Source: Mycolicibacterium goodii
Lineage (GTDB): Bacteria; Actinomycetota; Actinomycetes; Mycobacteriales; Mycobacteriaceae
Assembly (NCBI RefSeq): GCF_001187505.1
Contig: NZ_CP012150.1
Span: 4,898,001 to 4,962,000, forward strand
Length of the DNA: 64,000 bases
Reading direction: 5' to 3'
The position numbers and the translations under genes were made by a program. Shown one piece after another: positions 33,348-41,351 of this stretch (positions within the stretch are counted from its first letter, which is position 1; the number at the start of each line of letters is the position of its first letter). Under the pieces are notes generated by a model. The model was not told the DNA's origin, did no database searches, and was given only the letters and a program-made list of their open reading frames with translations.

Positions 33348-33384
33348 CGTTTCGAGCGGTTGCGAACGGCTTGAGCGCGAATGG

Positions 33385-34491
33385 TCAGCGCTCCAAGGGG
33401 GTAGCCGCGGTACGCCAGGTGCCGCGGCGATGGGCCGGCCGGTACGGGGCTGCCGAGGGCGACAATCCGAGCTCGTGGGCCGCGCGCAGTGGCCATGCCG
33501 GTTCGCGAAGCGCAGCACGACCAACGGACACCACATCCGCCTTGCCGGTCGCGATGACTTCCTCGGCGTCCACGGGCTCGGTGATGATGCCCACCGCTCC
33601 GGTCGCAATACCGGCGCGGGAACGGATTTCGGCGGCGAAGCCGGTCTGATATCCGGGGCCGACCGGGATGTCCTGGCGTTCGTCGAGTCCACCGGAGCTG
33701 ACATCGACCAGATCGACACCATGTTCGCGCAGCCACACGGCCAGCTCGACGCACTCGTCCAGTGCCCAGCCGCGCTCGATCCAATCGGTGGCCGACAGCC
33801 GCATGACAAGGGCCTTGCGGTCGGGGAGCACGGCACGCACGGCGCTGACGACCTCGAGCATCAACCGTGCGCGGTTCGGCAACGAGCCGCCATAGGAGTC
33901 GACGCGCGTGTTGGACAACGGTGAGAGAAACTCATGGAGCAGGTAACCGTGGGCGCCGTGCAACTCGACGACGTCGAAACCGGCGGCATCGGCGCGGTGG
34001 GTGGCGGCGGCGAACGCCGCTATGACAGCGCCGATATCGGAGATGCTCATCGCTCGTGGAGCCGGAAAACCGTTCCACGCGATCGCCGAGGGTGCGATGG
34101 TGGGCCACGCAGCGGTGGGAGAGGGATCAGCCGGGTCGAACCACGGTGAACCGGTTGATGACCCAGCTTTGCGGCCGGCGTGGGCCAGCTGCACACCGGC
34201 CAGGGCGCCCTGATCCCTGACGAAGTCGACGATCCGGGCCCAGGGCTCGACCTGCCTGTCATCCCACAATCCGGTGTCCTGCGGACTGATGCGACCTTCC
34301 GGGGAGACGGCCGTCGCCTCGCTCATCACCAACCCGAAACCGCCGACGGCGCGGGCTCCGAGCTGCACCAAATGCCAGTCGGTGGGCACGCCGTCACGCT
34401 CGGACACGGCGTACTGGCACATCGGCGCCAGCCAGATCCTGTTGCGTGAAGTGACACCACGAAGCTTCAATGGAGTGAAAAGCGCTGACAT
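33385..34491 (-). CDS. Old-yellow-enzyme-family NADH:flavin oxidoreductase (YqjM-like)
   Basis: A 368-residue FMN-binding TIM barrel. It begins with TPLKLRGVTSRNRIWLAPMC then YAVSERDGVPTDWHLVQLG, which carries the small N-terminal Cys and Tyr of the thermophilic-like (YqjM) OYEs. FDVVELHGAHGYLLHEFLSP has the paired His residues that bind the substrate carbonyl, and ADVVSVGRAALREP is at the phosphate site. Such enzymes reduce activated C=C bonds. Last gene of the thiolase-VOC-dehydrogenase-OYE operon, 51 bp after the dehydrogenase. Confidence 0.9.
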   Translation of the reverse strand: MSALFTPLKLRGVTSRNRIWLAPMCQYAVSERDGVPTDWHLVQLGARAVGGFGLVMSEATAVSPEGRISPQDTGLWDDRQVEPWARIVDFVRDQGALAGVQLAHAGRKAGSSTGSPWFDPADPSPTAAWPTIAPSAIAWNGFPAPRAMSISDIGAVIAAFAAATHRADAAGFDVVELHGAHGYLLHEFLSPLSNTRVDSYGGSLPNRARLMLEVVSAVRAVLPDRKALVMRLSATDWIERGWALDECVELAVWLREHGVDLVDVSSGGLDERQDIPVGPGYQTGFAAEIRSRAGIATGAVGIITEPVDAEEVIATGKADVVSVGRAALREPAWPLRAAHELGLSPSAAPYRPAHRRGTWRTAATPLER

Positions 34492-34542
34492 GAAACGGCC
34501 TTCGCGTGATTGGTGATGCGGCGGAATCCGGCTGCCGGTGGC

Positions 34543-35433
34543 CTACCGGGGCCGCTCTGTCGATGCTGCGGTGATGTGGTCGAACCGTCGGGTGAGAACG
34601 TGTTCGCCGGCGACGCCGGCGACGGCGGCGATCAGGGGTGCGGCGCCGGCGTCCTGACCCACCTCGACGGCCATCTGCAGGTCTTTGAGCAGAATGCTGA
34701 ACCGGGAGTTGATGCCGCCGTGAGGATGGGTGAGCATGTGGCGCTCCGAGGAGCCCCAGTTCTCGATCATCCACGAGTCGCCGCTGCTGGTGCGGACGAC
34801 CTGAAGGAAGACCGATTCGGGCACCCCGAAGGTCTGGGCGATCCTCAGCGCTTCGAGTGCCACCAAGTAGTTCGTCTCGGCCATCATGTTGTTGCAGAGC
34901 TTCACCACTTGGGCGCTACCCGGGGTGTCGGCGACCCGGTAGGCATGGGCGCTGATTGCCGCCCACATCGGCTGGAGCCGGTCGAAATGTCGCCGCTCGG
35001 CGGCCACCATCACGGTGAGCCGCCCTTCGTCGCGGGCGGCGTGCGAGCCGGAGACCGGCGCGTCGACCACCGTGATGCCGCGTCGCGTCCCACACTCGGC
35101 CAACTCCCGCATGAGCGACGGGGTGATCGTGCTGTGCACCACCAGTGTTGCCGTGGGCCGCATGGCGTCGAAGAGGCGTTCGGTGTCGACGAGGGCGCGT
35201 AACTGTGTGTCGTCGAGCAGGCAGATGCACAGCACGTCGGATTGTTGAACGACGGCCGCGGCATCGTCCGACCATCGTGCGCCCCATCCGACGGCCCGCG
35301 CTTCAAGGTCGGACCGGAGGTCGTGGGCCAGGACATCGAGTCCGTGCCGAGCATAGTTCGACGCGATCGGGGCACCCATGTCACCGAGCCCGAGAAAGCC
35401 TATTGTTCCCAGTGATTGGGGACCCGCCGACAT
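34543..35433 (-). CDS. 3-hydroxyisobutyrate-dehydrogenase-type NAD(P) oxidoreductase
   Basis: A 296-residue beta-hydroxyacid dehydrogenase. The Rossmann signature is GTIGFLGLGDMGAPIASNYA, the substrate loop VVDAPVSGSHAARDEG and the catalytic Lys/Asn helix AQVVKLCNNMMAETNYL. The length is standard. ATG 35433 is preceded by AAGGAAC; an upstream GTG in the same frame lacks support. It lies 26 bp after the VOC gene. It probably oxidises a 3-hydroxy acid intermediate or reduces a semialdehyde. Confidence 0.9.
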   Translation of the reverse strand: MSAGPQSLGTIGFLGLGDMGAPIASNYARHGLDVLAHDLRSDLEARAVGWGARWSDDAAAVVQQSDVLCICLLDDTQLRALVDTERLFDAMRPTATLVVHSTITPSLMRELAECGTRRGITVVDAPVSGSHAARDEGRLTVMVAAERRHFDRLQPMWAAISAHAYRVADTPGSAQVVKLCNNMMAETNYLVALEALRIAQTFGVPESVFLQVVRTSSGDSWMIENWGSSERHMLTHPHGGINSRFSILLKDLQMAVEVGQDAGAAPLIAAVAGVAGEHVLTRRFDHITAASTERPR

Positions 35434-35459
35434 GTGTGTTCCTTGCGCGCGGTGAGCGG

Positions 35460-35864
35460 TCACGCGGGTTCGATGATCTCCAGCTGGACGCCGTGGGCGC
35501 TCTTGGGATGCAGAAAGGTCACCGCACCGTACTGGGTGTCGCGCGCGGGATCGAGGAGCGCGACTATTCCTTTGTCCTTGAGCGACGCCACCGTCTCCGC
35601 CATGTCCGTTGCGGTCAGGGACACCAGGAACAGGCCTTCACCTCTGGTGTCCAGGAACTTGGCGACCGAGGTGTCAGGTTCTGTCGAGGTGATGAGGATG
35701 ATCGCCAGACCACCGAAGTCGAACCGGGTACCGGCCAGGCCGGGAAAGGCGAAGTCGCTGGCCGCCAATGGCTTTCCTGCGACACCGAGGATTGACTCGT
35801 ACTGCGCCGTGGCGGCGTCGAGATCTTTGACAGCGATGTTGAATCCGTAGACTCCGTCGATCAT
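35460..35864 (-). CDS. VOC-superfamily protein
   Basis: A 134-residue single-unit glyoxalase-fold protein: GVYGFNIAVKDLDAATAQYE, FDFGGLAIILITS and a C-terminal HPKSAHGVQLEIIEP ending in Glu. The pattern with HxxxxHGVQLEI resembles methylmalonyl-CoA-epimerase-like members, but the first metal ligand, usually a His in the first strand, is Asn here (YGFNIAV), so the metal site may be altered. Second gene of the thiolase operon, 52 bp from the thiolase stop. Confidence 0.78.
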   Translation of the reverse strand: MIDGVYGFNIAVKDLDAATAQYESILGVAGKPLAASDFAFPGLAGTRFDFGGLAIILITSTEPDTSVAKFLDTRGEGLFLVSLTATDMAETVASLKDKGIVALLDPARDTQYGAVTFLHPKSAHGVQLEIIEPA

Positions 35865-35916
35865 GGGTGGCTACCTTTCGTTGGTTTGGTTCGGCTGACG
35901 CGCGGTGTGTGGCGTG

Positions 35917-37101
35917 TCAGGCCACACGCTCCACGACGGTGGCATTGGCGAGTCCGCCGGCCTGACACATGGTTTGCAGGCCGTAGCGACCTCGGCGACG
36001 TTCGAGTTCGTGGATCAGGGTCGCCATCAGCCGGGCCCCCGAGCAGCCCACGGGGTGGCCCAGCGCGATGGCACCGCCGTTGGGGTTGACCGTGTGCTCG
36101 AACCACTCGTCAGGGGCCTTCAGCTCGTCCTTCCATGCCAGGACGACGGGGGAGAACGCCTCGTTGATCTCGACAACATCGATGTCGGTGAGTGCCAGGC
36201 CGGTCTGCTCGAGCACCTTGCGGGTGGCGGGAATCGGCGCTGTCAACATCAACTGGGGGTCGTCGCCGACGGCCGTGCCCGCCACGTACCTGGCGCGGAT
36301 TCTGAGCCCGTGTTTCTGGGCGAAGTCGCGGCTGGTCAGCAGCACGGCGGCGGCACCGTCGGTGATCTGCGAGGCCCCGGCCGCGGTGACAACCCAGTTC
36401 GCCTCGGGGAACTTTGCGGCCGATTCCTCAGACCAGAAGGCGGGCCGCAGTGACGCCAACTTCTCCATGTTGGGTTCGCGGATACCTTCGTCCCGGTCGA
36501 TGATCCCGTCGGTGGTGCTGACGGGCGACATCTCGTCATCGAAGCGACCGTTGTCGCGGGCACTCCCGGCCAGGGTGTGCGAGCGGGCGGCGAAGGCATC
36601 GCAGGCCTCCCGGGTGATACCCCAGCGAGCAGCGATCAGTTCGGCGCTCAGTCCCTGGCCGACCAAGTCGTAACGCTGCAACAGTTCCTCCGAGAAGGGA
36701 TGCCCCGGCCCGGCCGCTCCAGACTGGCCGATCGGGATACGGCTCATGTTTTCGACGCCGGAGGCGATGACGGCGTGGTAGGCGCCGGCGGCGATGCCTT
36801 GGGCAGCGAAGTGGATGGCCTGCTGCGAGCTGCCGCACTGCCGGTCGACGGTGATGCTGGGCACCTGCTCGGGCAATCCCGCCGCCAGCCAGGCGTTGCG
36901 GCCGATGTTCCAGGCCTGCTCGCCGACCTGTCCGACGCAGCCGGCGATGTGATCGTCGACAAGGGCGGGATCGATACCGGATCGGGCGATCAGGTCGGCC
37001 AGACACGACGCGAGAAGGTCAACCGGGTGGACGCCCGCGAGACCGCCGTTGCGCTTACCCAGTGGAGTCCGTATTGCCTCCGCGAACACTACTTCTGTCA
37101 T
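35917..37101 (-). CDS. Acetyl-CoA acyltransferase (thiolase)
   Basis: A 394-residue thiolase. The acyl-accepting Cys is in ITVDRQCGSSQQA (Cys89), the His in VNPNGGAIALGHPVGCSG and the second Cys in GLQTMCQAGGLANATV. INEAFSPVVLAWK has the NEAF motif. It cleaves a 3-ketoacyl-CoA with CoA in a beta-oxidation-like pathway. ATG 37101 has AAGGAA upstream. The open frame extends to 37245 but crosses operator copy 3. First gene of the minus-strand operon thiolase-VOC-dehydrogenase-OYE. Confidence 0.92.
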   Translation of the reverse strand: MTEVVFAEAIRTPLGKRNGGLAGVHPVDLLASCLADLIARSGIDPALVDDHIAGCVGQVGEQAWNIGRNAWLAAGLPEQVPSITVDRQCGSSQQAIHFAAQGIAAGAYHAVIASGVENMSRIPIGQSGAAGPGHPFSEELLQRYDLVGQGLSAELIAARWGITREACDAFAARSHTLAGSARDNGRFDDEMSPVSTTDGIIDRDEGIREPNMEKLASLRPAFWSEESAAKFPEANWVVTAAGASQITDGAAAVLLTSRDFAQKHGLRIRARYVAGTAVGDDPQLMLTAPIPATRKVLEQTGLALTDIDVVEINEAFSPVVLAWKDELKAPDEWFEHTVNPNGGAIALGHPVGCSGARLMATLIHELERRRGRYGLQTMCQAGGLANATVVERVA

Positions 37102-37132
37102 CAGGTTCCTTCGTGTGGACGGTCCCAACAGT

Positions 37133-37150
37133 CCACCAAACGATTGGTAG
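37133..37150. promoter_or_regulatory. Regulon operator copy 3 (thiolase side)
   Basis: Plus strand CCACCAAACGATTGGTAG; its complement matches the consensus at 17 of 18 positions. It lies 32 bp upstream of the thiolase start. Confidence 0.7.
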
Positions 37151-37308
37151 AATTGCAAGAGCGTTCCGTTCGCCGATGTCGAGCCGCGCCCGCCAGGTTG
37201 CGGGCTGCACCATGAGGACGGCCGGCCAAATCGCCTGGGAGTCAACGCGGCAACGCCGACGGTTGACCTCCACGGTCCGGCCGCTTACCGTACGTAGCAT
37301 GCGCAATT

Positions 37309-37326
37309 CTAACAATCGTTTGGTAG
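37309..37326. promoter_or_regulatory. Regulon operator copy 4 (E1 side)
   Basis: CTAACAATCGTTTGGTAG, 17 of 18 positions matching the consensus. It lies 68 bp upstream of the chosen start of the fused E1 gene. Confidence 0.7.
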
Positions 37327-37393
37327 AGATGCAGAGGCGGTGCCTGCGATGCGCCGGGACCACGCCGGGCGCCGCGCTCGAGGATGCGCGCCG

Positions 37394-39394
37394 ATGACTG
37401 TCGCGACGGAACCCGACCACTCCCTGGTCGCCGACAGGCCCAACCGTCTGGACCTCTACCTGGCGCTATTGCGCATCCGAGCGTTCGAGAACGCGGCGAG
37501 CAAGTTGTACCGCGAATCCGAGATCCCCGGATTCGTGCACCTGTCCGTCGGGCAGGAAGCTGTTGCGGTGGGCGCCTGCTGGGGCCTGCGCGACGACGAC
37601 ATCATCACCTCGAACCACCGAGGGCATGGCCACGTGCTCGCCAAAGGCGCTGATATGAAGGCGATGTTCGCCGAACTCATGGCCAAGGACACCGGGACGT
37701 GCCGGGGCCGCGGTGGATCCATGCACATCGCTGACCTGACTAGAGGGGTGTACGGCGCGAACGGCATCGTCGGCGCCGGCCTGCCCATCGCGGTCGGTGC
37801 CGCGACGGCCATCAAACTTCGCCGAACCGACAACGTGGTGTTCGCATTCTTCGGGGACGGCGCGGCGGCTCAAGGCGCCTTCCACGAGTCGATCAATCTT
37901 GCGGTGACGCTTGCCCTTCCGGTCGTATTCCTCTGCGAGAACAATCACTTCGCCGAATTCTCCACCTCTGAGACGTTTCCCACCGTGAGCCTGGAGCAAC
38001 GCGCCAAAGGGTACGGCGTCCCGTATCTCTACGCCGACGGAAACGACGTCGACAGCGTGCTCGCCGTCGCGGAACAGGCGACCGCGCGGGTCCGTGCCGG
38101 TGGTGGGCCGGTTCTGATGGAGGCCGAAACGTACCGCGTCCACGGCCATTACGAGGGCGATCCGCAACGCTACCGTTCGGCAAGTGAGTTCGAAACCTGG
38201 CAGAAGCGCGACCCGATCCTCCTGTTGCGAGAGCGGCTGATCTCCTCCGGTGTGTCGCCGGATGAGATCGCCGCGGTCGAGCGTGCCGCCGAAGCCGAGG
38301 TCGACCAGGCAGTCGGATTCGCCCGGACGTCCCCGGTGCCGAGCGAGGACTCGCTGCGCAATTACGTATACGGCGACCCTGTGGCCGTTCGCATCACGTC
38401 GCGTCCCGACGAACCGGCGGGCGAACCGATTCGAATGAGTCGCGCTATCGCCAAGGCTCTTTCACACGAGCTCGAGGACTCGCCGGAGACGTTCCTGGCA
38501 GGCATCGACGTGGGGGCAGGCGGCAACGTCTTCGGTATCACCCGGGGGTTGTATGAACGGTTCCCGGGCCGGGTGATCGACACCCCCATCTCCGAAACGG
38601 CGTTGATGGGTATGGGGATCGGTGCGGCGATGAGCGGCATGAAACCCGTTGTCGAGCTGATGTATCTCGACTTCATGGGAGTGTGCTTCGACCAGCTGTT
38701 GAACCAGGCCGCCAAGATGCGATTCATGACCGGGGGACAAGGCAGCGTACCGATGACGGTGCGGACCCAGTTCGGTGCCGGTCGCTCGTCGGGTAGCCAA
38801 CACTCACAGAGCCTGGAAGCCTTGTTCGCCCATGTGCCCGGGCTCAAGGTCGTGATGCCGTCTACGCCGGCAGACGCCTACGGTCTTCTGCGGGCAGCGA
38901 TCGCCGATGCCGATCCGGTGATCTTCATCGAGAACCGTCTGCTGTACGAGACGAAGGGCGCTGCGCCCCCGCGGGGCCACCTGCTCCCGATCGGTAAGGC
39001 CGAGGTGGTCCGGCCCGGCACAGACATCACTCTGGTCAGCATGTCGCGCATGGTGCACCGATGCCTTGCCGTGGCCGCCGAACTGGCGGCCGACGGCGTC
39101 GCCTGCGAGGTGATCGATCTCCGTACGATCAGCCCGCTGGACCACACCACGGTGCTGGAGTCGGTGGCCAAGACGTCCCGGCTGCTTGTCGTGCACGAGG
39201 CCGTCTCGGATTTCGGGGTGGGTGCCGAGCTTGCGGCGCGGATCGCCGACGAGGGATTCACCTTGATGGATGCGCCGATACGACGTATCGGCGCGCTGCC
39301 CATGCCGGCTCCGTACGCCCCCAACCTGGAAGCCCTGTGGCTGCCTGATGACGCCAGGATCACCGCCGCCGTCCGTGAGCTCGTGGCGTACTGA
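37394..39394 (+). CDS. Fused E1 alpha-beta 2-oxoacid dehydrogenase
   Basis: A 666-residue thiamin-diphosphate enzyme joining E1 alpha (about residues 20-330) and E1 beta (about 345-665) in one chain. The alpha part has FVHLSVGQEAVAVG, NHRGHGHVLAKG, the TPP motif FAFFGDGAAAQGAFHESINL and VFLCENN. The beta part has DTPISETALMGMGIGAAMSG and VVMPSTPADAYGLLRAAI. It decarboxylates a 2-oxo acid (branched-chain, acetoin-type or other). No E2 or E3 gene is in the window. ATG 37394 is chosen with GAGGAT upstream; GTG 37340 and ATG 37349 are in-frame alternatives. Operator copy 4 precedes it. Confidence 0.88.
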   Translation: MTVATEPDHSLVADRPNRLDLYLALLRIRAFENAASKLYRESEIPGFVHLSVGQEAVAVGACWGLRDDDIITSNHRGHGHVLAKGADMKAMFAELMAKDTGTCRGRGGSMHIADLTRGVYGANGIVGAGLPIAVGAATAIKLRRTDNVVFAFFGDGAAAQGAFHESINLAVTLALPVVFLCENNHFAEFSTSETFPTVSLEQRAKGYGVPYLYADGNDVDSVLAVAEQATARVRAGGGPVLMEAETYRVHGHYEGDPQRYRSASEFETWQKRDPILLLRERLISSGVSPDEIAAVERAAEAEVDQAVGFARTSPVPSEDSLRNYVYGDPVAVRITSRPDEPAGEPIRMSRAIAKALSHELEDSPETFLAGIDVGAGGNVFGITRGLYERFPGRVIDTPISETALMGMGIGAAMSGMKPVVELMYLDFMGVCFDQLLNQAAKMRFMTGGQGSVPMTVRTQFGAGRSSGSQHSQSLEALFAHVPGLKVVMPSTPADAYGLLRAAIADADPVIFIENRLLYETKGAAPPRGHLLPIGKAEVVRPGTDITLVSMSRMVHRCLAVAAELAADGVACEVIDLRTISPLDHTTVLESVAKTSRLLVVHEAVSDFGVGAELAARIADEGFTLMDAPIRRIGALPMPAPYAPNLEALWLPDDARITAAVRELVAY

Positions 39395-39399
39395 CCATC

Positions 39400-40161
39400 T
39401 CAGGTGATGGTGAGGCCGCCGTCGACCACGATGGTCTGTCCGGTGACGTACCCGCCCGCTGCCGATGCCAGCCAGACGGCGGTGGCGGCGAGTTCCGCCG
39501 GGTCGCCGGTGCGTCCCAGCAGCAACCGGGGCAGTTGGGAATCCAGGTAGCCGGGTTTGTACTCGTCGGTCATCTCGGACTTGAAGAAGCCCGGCGCCAA
39601 GGCGTTGACCCGGATGCCTTTGCGGGAACCCCACTGCTGGGCCAGGTCTCGGGTCAGGCCGATCACCCCCGCCTTCGAGGCGGTGTAGGCCGCCTGCGGC
39701 AGGCCGGCGGTGACGATGCCCAGAACACTGGCGATGTTGATCACCGAGCTGCCGGGTTCCATCACCCGTCCGCACGCCTGCGCCATCCAGTAGGAGCCGT
39801 GCAGGTTGACGTCGAGCACCTTGCGGAATTCCTCGGGTGTCTCGCGGGTAGCGGGCACGGCGGTGCCGACGCCGGCGTTGTTGATCAGCACGTCGACGCG
39901 GCCGAACTCCGCCATGCAGGCATCGACAAGCGCCTGGCAGGCCTGCGGGTCGGCGACGTCGGTGCCGACGGACAGCGCGCGGCGGCCGGCGGCCTCTACC
40001 AAAGCCGCTGTGTCGGAGAGTTTGGCGACGCGACGGGCGCCGAGTGCGATGTCGGCGCCTGCCTCGGCGAACGCCTGCGCAAACGCGACACCGAGGCCCG
40101 ACGAGGCGCCGGTGACGATGACGACCTTGCCGTCGAGACGGAACGAATCAAGCACTGTCAT
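39400..40161 (-). CDS. Classical short-chain dehydrogenase/reductase
   Basis: A 253-residue SDR of the FabG type: cofactor loop VVIVTGASSGLGVAFAQAFA, LINNAGVG, catalytic Ser in SSVINIASVLGIV, and AAYTASKAGV with the YxxxK pair. GGLTIT is at the C-terminus. It is convergent with the E1 gene (5-bp gap) and has its own weak operator copy (40212-40229), so it probably belongs to the same regulon, where it could form a 3-ketoacyl intermediate for the thiolase. Confidence 0.92.
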   Translation of the reverse strand: MTVLDSFRLDGKVVIVTGASSGLGVAFAQAFAEAGADIALGARRVAKLSDTAALVEAAGRRALSVGTDVADPQACQALVDACMAEFGRVDVLINNAGVGTAVPATRETPEEFRKVLDVNLHGSYWMAQACGRVMEPGSSVINIASVLGIVTAGLPQAAYTASKAGVIGLTRDLAQQWGSRKGIRVNALAPGFFKSEMTDEYKPGYLDSQLPRLLLGRTGDPAELAATAVWLASAAGGYVTGQTIVVDGGLTIT

Positions 40162-40211
40162 GGAGTTGTTCTCTTTCTCGCGGTGGAGGCGGCACAGATC
40201 TGCCGAGTAAT

Positions 40212-40229
40212 CTACCCTTCGGTTGCTAG
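40212..40229. promoter_or_regulatory. Regulon operator copy 5 (SDR)
   Basis: CTACCCTTCGGTTGCTAG, 14 of 18 positions matching the consensus, with the outer CTACC and TAG kept. It lies 50 bp upstream of the SDR start. The weakest of the five copies. Confidence 0.45.
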
Positions 40230-40412
40230 ATCTCGATTGCGACGCGGAAAGCTGCTCAGTGTTACGCCGATGCTGCTGGATCGGCTGTAAGCCGTTGGCT
40301 TCAAGGCACTTTGGCCTCACGCGCACTGGTCACCTTCAGCCTTTTGCTGCGGTGCACGAAAAAGCCCCAGCCGAACGGTTCGTGCCGCACAAACGGTGGG
40401 GGAGCAGATGTT

Positions 40413-41174
40413 TCAGGGTTCCCTCGCGCCGATCAGCGCCTCGGAGATCACGCCGGTCGCCTTCTTCAGCGCGGGCACGGCTTGAGCGATCAACTCCTCG
40501 GTGACCTGATTCGAGGGCCCGGAGATGCCAATCGCCATCGGTGTCGGCGCGCCGGGCACCGCCATCGCGACGGAACGAACTCCGATTTCGAACTCCTCGT
40601 TGTCGATCGCATAGCCGTCGACGCGCACGCGTTCGACGTTGGCGAACACCGCGGAAAGGGTCGACGCACTGTTCTCCGTCGGTGCGGGAAGTCCCGACTG
40701 CGTGACGAGTTTCAGAATGCGTGCGTCATCCAGCTCACCCAAGACGGCCTTGCCCACACCGGTTGTGTGCAGACCGACGCGCTTGCCGACCTCACTTTCG
40801 GTCCGCGTCAGCGTCGCAGGCAGAACCTGCCCGGTGTAGATCACCATGTCACCGTCAAGCACCGCGAGGCTCGCAGTCGCCGACAGTTCGTCGACCAACG
40901 ACTGCAGTACCGGGGCGGCGACCGCGCCCAGCTGGCGGTTCGCCACTTCACCGAGCCGGATCAACCTCGGCCCCAGTGCGTAGCGGCGATTGGGTAGTTG
41001 GCGCACATAGCCGAGGCCGACCAGCGTGCGCAGGAGACGATGAATCGTCGGTGGCGGCAACGGAGACTCCGCTGACAATTCCGTCAGCGAGCACTCTCCT
41101 CCCGCACGTCCGATCAGTTCCATCAACTCGAACGCGCGCTCGACCGACTGCACACCGCCCGATTTCTCCGCCAT
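40413..41174 (-). CDS. IclR-family regulator (AllR-like, allantoin cluster)
   Basis: A 253-residue IclR protein. The winged HTH is at about residues 8-65 (VQSVERAFELMELIGRAG, PPTIHRLLRTLVGLGYV) and the effector domain follows (HTTGVGKAVLGEL; VRVDGYAIDNEEFEIGVRSV; APTPMAIGISGPSNQV). GGGAG precedes ATG 41174; the open frame extends further upstream without support. It is divergent from the DUF6986/ureidoglycine aminohydrolase genes and next to the allantoin genes. AllR repressors of this family respond to allantoin or glyoxylate, so a similar role is likely here. Confidence 0.88.
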   Translation of the reverse strand: MAEKSGGVQSVERAFELMELIGRAGGECSLTELSAESPLPPPTIHRLLRTLVGLGYVRQLPNRRYALGPRLIRLGEVANRQLGAVAAPVLQSLVDELSATASLAVLDGDMVIYTGQVLPATLTRTESEVGKRVGLHTTGVGKAVLGELDDARILKLVTQSGLPAPTENSASTLSAVFANVERVRVDGYAIDNEEFEIGVRSVAMAVPGAPTPMAIGISGPSNQVTEELIAQAVPALKKATGVISEALIGAREP

Positions 41175-41236
41175 ACAGTCCACTCCCGATCGACGATCGT
41201 CGTTCCATCCAACATGCCCACGGTTGCTTCCGCAAT

Positions 41237-41339
41237 ACGGAAAAGTGTTTCGGTAACCAAACGATTTCCGTGAGCCGTCGACACTCGCATTAAAGTCCAC
41301 AATGTGGAATTCTGTTTTCCTGGAGACTTCCGAAAACAG
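41237..41339. promoter_or_regulatory. Divergent control region of the allantoin cluster
   Basis: Contains several candidate IclR sites: ACGGAAA (41237-41243) inverted with TTTCCGT (41265-41271); GGAATTCTGTTTTCC (41306-41320); and CTGTTTTC (41312-41319) inverted with GAAAACAG (41332-41339), which sits directly before the AGGAGGGG ribosome site of the aldolase-like gene. Which of these is bound cannot be decided by eye. Confidence 0.4.
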
Positions 41340-41351
41340 GAGGGGACAACT

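Noticed and set aside
41253..41270. Possible sixth copy of the TetR regulon box (ACCAAACGATT)
   Set aside because: Only one half-site matches, and it lies in the IclR/allantoin control region with a different set of repeats.
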